Both the position numbers and the translations under genes were made by a program. Positions 60,866 through 64,000 of a DNA stretch of 64,000 nt are shown piece by piece. Under the pieces are notes generated by a model. It saw only the letters and a program-made list of their open reading frames with translations, searched no databases and was not told where the DNA came from. Positions within the stretch are counted from its first letter, which is position 1. Each line of letters opens with the position of its first letter. Source of the stretch: Cohnella candidum (GTDB taxonomy: Bacteria; Bacillota; Bacilli; Paenibacillales; Paenibacillaceae). Where the stretch lies: the NCBI RefSeq assembly GCF_003713065.1, contig NZ_CP033433.1, positions 5,225,050-5,289,049 of the forward strand, given 5' to 3'.

Positions 60866-60912
60866 TAGGCATAGCTAACATGAACTTTTCTTGTTTAGCT
60901 ATGCCTATTTAT
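60866..60912 (+). terminator. Rho-independent terminator of the restriction operon
   Basis: 13-bp perfect stem TAGGCATAGCTAA/TTAGCTATGCCTA with a 16-base partly paired loop, followed by TTTATT, nine bases after the hsdR stop. Confidence 0.8.
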
Positions 60913-60928
60913 TCTGGAGGAGAAGTTA

Positions 60929-61356
60929 ATGGCAACTGATAAAGAAGTCCTGATACGAGAATACCTTAAGGCTCTAAATGAAGAGAATGCAGCTCTTTTT
61001 GCAGGCTGCACAATTAGTTAATGATAATTTCTCAGCGCTGGCTCAAATGAAAACCACAGCATTCTAACACAACTCCCTATTGATACTTATTGGACAACAA
61101 ATTACGATCGGCTAATTGAAAGATCATTAATTGAGGCAGGTAAGAATCCAGACGTAAAAATAAAACAAAATGATTTTGCTCTCTTAAGCCTAAAAGGGAT
61201 GCAATCATATACATAATTCATGGAGATATCGAAAGTGACGATGAAACTGTATTGATAAAGGATGAATACGGAACATTTCATGAAAAAAAATCAGTTATTT
61301 TCAATTGGTCTTAAGGGTGATTTGATTTCTAAAACCTTCTTATTTATAGGAAAAAT
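60929..61356 (+). pseudogene. Decayed SIR2-family (NAD-dependent) defence gene
   Basis: ATG 60929 behind TGGAGGAGAAG begins MATDKEVLIREYLKALNEEN AALFAG (in two parts), the start of SIR2-like proteins, but the NAD-binding AGAGxS motif is replaced by AGCTIS and a stop at 61019. Further SIR2-like pieces follow in other frames: [19 protein letters not shown] and [15 protein letters not shown] (61058-61216), [17 protein letters not shown] with DETVLIKDEY (frame +1), and GDLISKTFLFIG near 61320. At least one internal deletion and several frameshifts are needed to join them. Clearly non-functional; it shows that the island once held another NAD-type defence gene. Confidence 0.75.
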
Positions 61357-61357
61357 A

Positions 61358-61391
61358 AACCTCAAGTCATATGCAGACTTGAGGTTTTTCC
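61358..61391 (+). terminator. Rho-independent terminator after the SIR2 remnant
   Basis: Perfect 11-bp stem AACCTCAAGTC/GACTTGAGGTT, loop ATATGCA, then TTTC. Confidence 0.85.
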
Positions 61392-61462
61392 TATTCCATA
61401 ACAATAATAGGATAGGCTAGTAAATCTGTTCTGTTATCGCAAAGAGGGGAGGCGGCTTACCC

Positions 61463-62160
61463 GTGACGAAAATTCTCGTGATTGAAGATGATAGGGAGAT
61501 CAACCAACTCGTTACGAAATACTTGGAAAAAGAGGGCTTCGAAATTCATTCCGTCTATGACGGTAAGGAGGCGCTCTCGTATATAACCAATCATGAATAC
61601 GGGCTTGTCATATTGGATTTGATGCTTCCGCAAATAGAAGGTCTGGAACTCTTGCGCAAAATTCGAGCCAAGGGAACGATCCCCGTCATGATTTTGTCGG
61701 CTAAAGACAGCGAGTTGGATAAAATCCGGGGGTTGGAGCTTGGAGCTGACGATTATATGACCAAGCCGTTTACCATCGGGAGCTTATTGCGAGGGTGAAA
61801 GCCCAAATCCGACGCTACAAGGTGTTTAATTCGGACGTTGCCGGTTCCGAAGCCGAAGTGATCAAGCATGGAGATTTGGAACTGAATTCGAACACGTACG
61901 AGGTCATGGTCGCCGGACAGAAAAAATCTTTGACGGCTAAGGAATTTGCCATCTTAAAACTGTTTCTAACCCATCCCATTCGCGTTTTTACGAAATCGCA
62001 AATTTTTGAAAGCGTTTGGCAGGAAGAGAGTATGTCTGATGATAATACGGTGATGGTTCACATAAACCGGCTGCGGGGGAAAATCGAGAAAGACCCGTCG
62101 AATCCCGTGCATATCCAAACGGTGTGGGGATTCGGATATAAGCTCGGCGAGGAGTGTTGA
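61463..62160 (+). pseudogene. OmpR-family response regulator with a one-base frameshift
   Basis: Receiver domain is intact: VIEDDREINQLVTKYLEKEG, phospho-Asp in LVILDLMLPQIEG and Lys in DDYMTKPF. After TKPFTIG the frame reads SLLRG-stop; one missing base near 61781 would restore GELIARVKAQIRRYK, continuous with the winged-helix domain at 61795-62160 (LTAKEFAILKLFLTHPIRVF, DDNTVMVHINRLRGKIEKDP, TVWGFGYKLG). The GTG start at 61463 follows GAGGGGAGG. Either a true pseudogene or a sequencing error. Partner kinase follows directly. Confidence 0.85.
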
Positions 62161-63087
62161 TGATGTGGTTGCAGTTTCTGGTGATCATCCTTGCCTTATT
62201 TTGTTTCTATCTCTTTCTCCGGCAGCGTCATTTGCTCGATGAATTAAAGCGAATGACCCGGACCACGGAAGACATCCGGGCAGGCAATCTCAACTTGCGC
62301 TATCGCCTGCGTATTTCACGAAAGCCCGTCGTAGATTTAGGCGGCGAGTTGAATCGTCTTATCGATCATTTTCAGAAATCGTTAGAACGCACTCGATTCC
62401 TTGAGGAAAGAACGCAAGCGAATGATCGCCAATATTTCTCACGATCTGCGCACGCCGCTCACCTCCCTGTTAGGCTATATGGAAGCCTTGCGGAGCGATA
62501 CAACTCTGACGGTCGAAGAACGAAACAACTTTATCCAAATAGCTGCCGAGAAAGGAAATTCGTTGCTGGAACGGCTGCAGGAGTTTTTCGAATTGGCAAA
62601 GTTGGAAGCCGATGATGCGCCATCCGATCTGCATCCAATCAACTTGAAAGATGTCGTGGAGGAAGTACTGCTCGGATTTTATCCGGATTTTCAGAAAGCC
62701 GCGATTACGCCTACGGTTAACATTCCGGAATCTCCTTTGTTTGTCATGGCCGATCGGGTGCATGTGCGGCGCGTTTTGGAAAACCTGTTATCGAACGCTT
62801 TGCGTTACGGCCAGGAAGGCCGGGAGATTGGCATTGGGGTTCGGGAGGAAAGCGATTTGGTTTGGGTGGAGATATGGGATCGAGGTCAAGGAATTCCGGC
62901 ACATGATTTGCCCCGGGTTTTCGAGCGCTTTTATACGGGTGAAGCTTCAAGAAACGCGTCCCTTCGCGGTACGGGTTTGGGACTTACCATTGCGAAGAAC
63001 CTCGTCGAAAAACAAGGCGGTCAAATCGCCGTAACCAGCAAGCCTGGCGAGAAAACCGTCTTCTCATTTTGCCTGATCAAAGGGTGA
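62160..63087 (+). pseudogene. Sensor histidine kinase with a frameshift before the H box
   Basis: Partner of the preceding regulator. The first frame holds an N-terminal membrane segment (FLVIILALFCFYLFL) and a short HAMP-like region to SLERTRFLEE. The second frame, joined by removing one A near 62409, continues RKRMIANISHDLRTPLTSLL (phospho-His), VRRVLENLLSNALRYG (N box) and GTGLGLTIAKNLVEKQGG (G box). Start ATG 62160 overlaps the regulator stop and follows GAGGAG. It resembles VanS/PhoR-type kinases with a single membrane segment. Confidence 0.82.
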
Positions 63088-63101
63088 AAACTTAAGAACT
63101 T

Positions 63102-63145
63102 TGTTAGAAATACGAGAAAGGCATGTTAGAAAGCGGCTGTATACT
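63102..63145 (+). promoter_or_regulatory. Putative regulated promoter with two direct repeats
   Basis: TGTTAGAAA occurs at 63102-63110 and 63124-63132, 22 bases apart, just upstream of TATACT at 63140-63145 and of the following hydrolase gene. Direct repeats two helical turns apart in the -35 region are typical of OmpR-type activator sites, suggesting control by the neighbouring regulator. Confidence 0.45.
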
Positions 63146-63168
63146 TGGCTTCAAAAGGAGGAAGCCAT

Positions 63169-64000
63169 ATGAGAACGTTTGAAGTCGCGTTAATCCTTGT
63201 GAATTTGCTTTCCCTATTTGCAGGTCCTAGTAAGAAACAGTCTAAGAGCGTTTTGTTCGGACTCGCAGGCATGAATCTGATTGTGTTTGTGTGTCCACGG
63301 CGTAGTCGAAGGTTTCCGTTACCAAATGATTTTCGCCTACATTTTCGTCTTACTGTTTACGATTTACGCTTTATTGAAATCAGCGGCCAAGTCTTCCGAA
63401 ACCAGAACCGCAAAAATCGTAAAGGGTTTTGCAATCGGTATATCTCCTGCCTACTCCTCGCCATAACGACTCTCATGGCCTATGCACTCCCCGTGTTCGA
63501 GCTCCCCAAGCCCACGGGCAGCTATGAGGTAGGCGTTCAATATATTTACCTTACGGATGATAAGCGTCATGAGCCTTTTTTGAAAGGATCGACCGAAAAG
63601 AGGGAAATAGCGGTTAAAAATTTTCTATCCGGCGACAAAAGATCATTCCAAACCCTATTCCGCTTATTTTCACGATTCTCCTGAACTCATTCAGGCATTC
63701 ACTGCGGGCAACCGGTTGCCCGACTTCATATTCAGCCATTTGCGGCTGGTTAAGACGCACTCGCGCGAAGGGCTGTCACTGGTCCGATCGACAAAAGAAC
63801 TTTCCCATCGTTATATTTTCCCACGGCGGCGGTACCTCCATGGAGATACACACCGCACAATGCGAAGACTTGGCCAGTCAAGGATATATCGTCGCGGCCA
63901 TCAACCATACCTACGTCTCGTCAGCAACCGAGCTTCCGAGCGGAATCGTTACGGATCGGGAAGCGACGGTAAAACTTCGAGGGTGACCGCTGGTGAGCGT
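63169..64000 (+). pseudogene. PAF-acetylhydrolase-like alpha/beta hydrolase, frameshifted and cut by the window end
   Basis: ATG 63169 follows AAAAGGAGGAAG. The protein begins with several membrane segments (VALILVNLLSLFAG, then in a shifted frame GVVEGFRYQMIFAYIFVLLF TIY in two parts), then returns to ITTLMAYALPVFELPKPTGS and YEVGVQYIYLTDDKRHEPFL. Later pieces in other frames give FYPATKDHSKPYSAYFHDSP, NRLPDFIFSHLRLVKTHSRE, VIFSHGGGTSMEIHTAQCED and LASQGYIVAAINHTYVSSAT, which follow the order of PAF-AH-like hydrolases. At least three or four indels are needed. The catalytic domain continues beyond the window. Confidence 0.75.

Noticed and set aside
61463..63087. Programmed frameshifting in the regulator and kinase genes
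   Set aside because: No slippery heptamer or downstream structure is evident at either junction, and the neighbouring hydrolase and SIR2 genes are also broken; plain indels explain all.

Overview
The window looks like a chromosomal segment of a GC-rich member of the Paenibacillaceae (Cohnella/Paenibacillus-like). This is inferred from Gram-positive ribosome-binding sites, a Bacillus-type purine operon, several YesM-type kinase/AraC-type regulator pairs next to sugar ABC transporters that lack their own ATPase, and a yerB/yerC/dgkB/rlmCD gene set. Most of the window is visibly GC-rich (about 60% by eye). A block from about 45.3 to 61.4 kb is clearly AT-richer (about 40-45% by eye) and reads as an acquired defence island.

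Layout. 1-6.1 kb: 3' part of the de novo purine operon, purF (cut by the window edge)-purM-purN-AICAR transformylase-IMP cyclohydrolase-purD, ending in a strong terminator. The usual bifunctional purH is replaced by two separate genes. 6.1-23.6 kb: a 39-residue membrane protein, an alpha/beta hydrolase, a GH63-like glycosidase, a YesM kinase/AraC regulator pair, a sugar-binding lipoprotein with two permeases, a GH2 beta-galactosidase, a short-chain dehydrogenase, a divergent pair of GcvPA/GcvPB-like PLP proteins and an MFS transporter. 23.9-32.9 kb: exported polysaccharide deacetylase, PhoX-type phosphatase, multicopper oxidase, YerB-like DUF3048 lipoprotein, a PhoU-like/PiT phosphate-uptake pair and a DUF1861 protein. 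32.9-34.3 kb: a Gly/Phe repeat protein, YerC and a small acidic protein. 34.4-41.9 kb: a second kinase/regulator pair followed by a second (LplB-like) sugar ABC transporter. 42.1-45.3 kb: CbiX-like protein, diacylglycerol kinase and RlmCD-type rRNA methyltransferase.

45.3-61.4 kb: defence island. After a tmRNA/tRNA 3'-end-like fragment and decayed reading frames come an RloA/RloB (AbiL-like) ATPase-TOPRIM pair with its own promoter, and then a tightly packed six-gene operon: a sigma-70-family factor, a large RecQ-like DEAH helicase, a fusion of a catalytically dead N6-methyltransferase with an HsdS-type target-recognition domain, and a full Type I restriction-modification set (hsdM, hsdS, hsdR). 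A perfect 28-bp palindrome covers the putative -35 box of this operon. A broken SIR2-family gene lies just behind it. The sigma-helicase-pseudomethyltransferase/TRD module is the best candidate here for an undescribed system.

61.4-64 kb: an OmpR-type regulator, its kinase and a platelet-activating-factor-acetylhydrolase-like gene each carry one or more frameshifts, so this end is either decaying or of poorer sequence quality.
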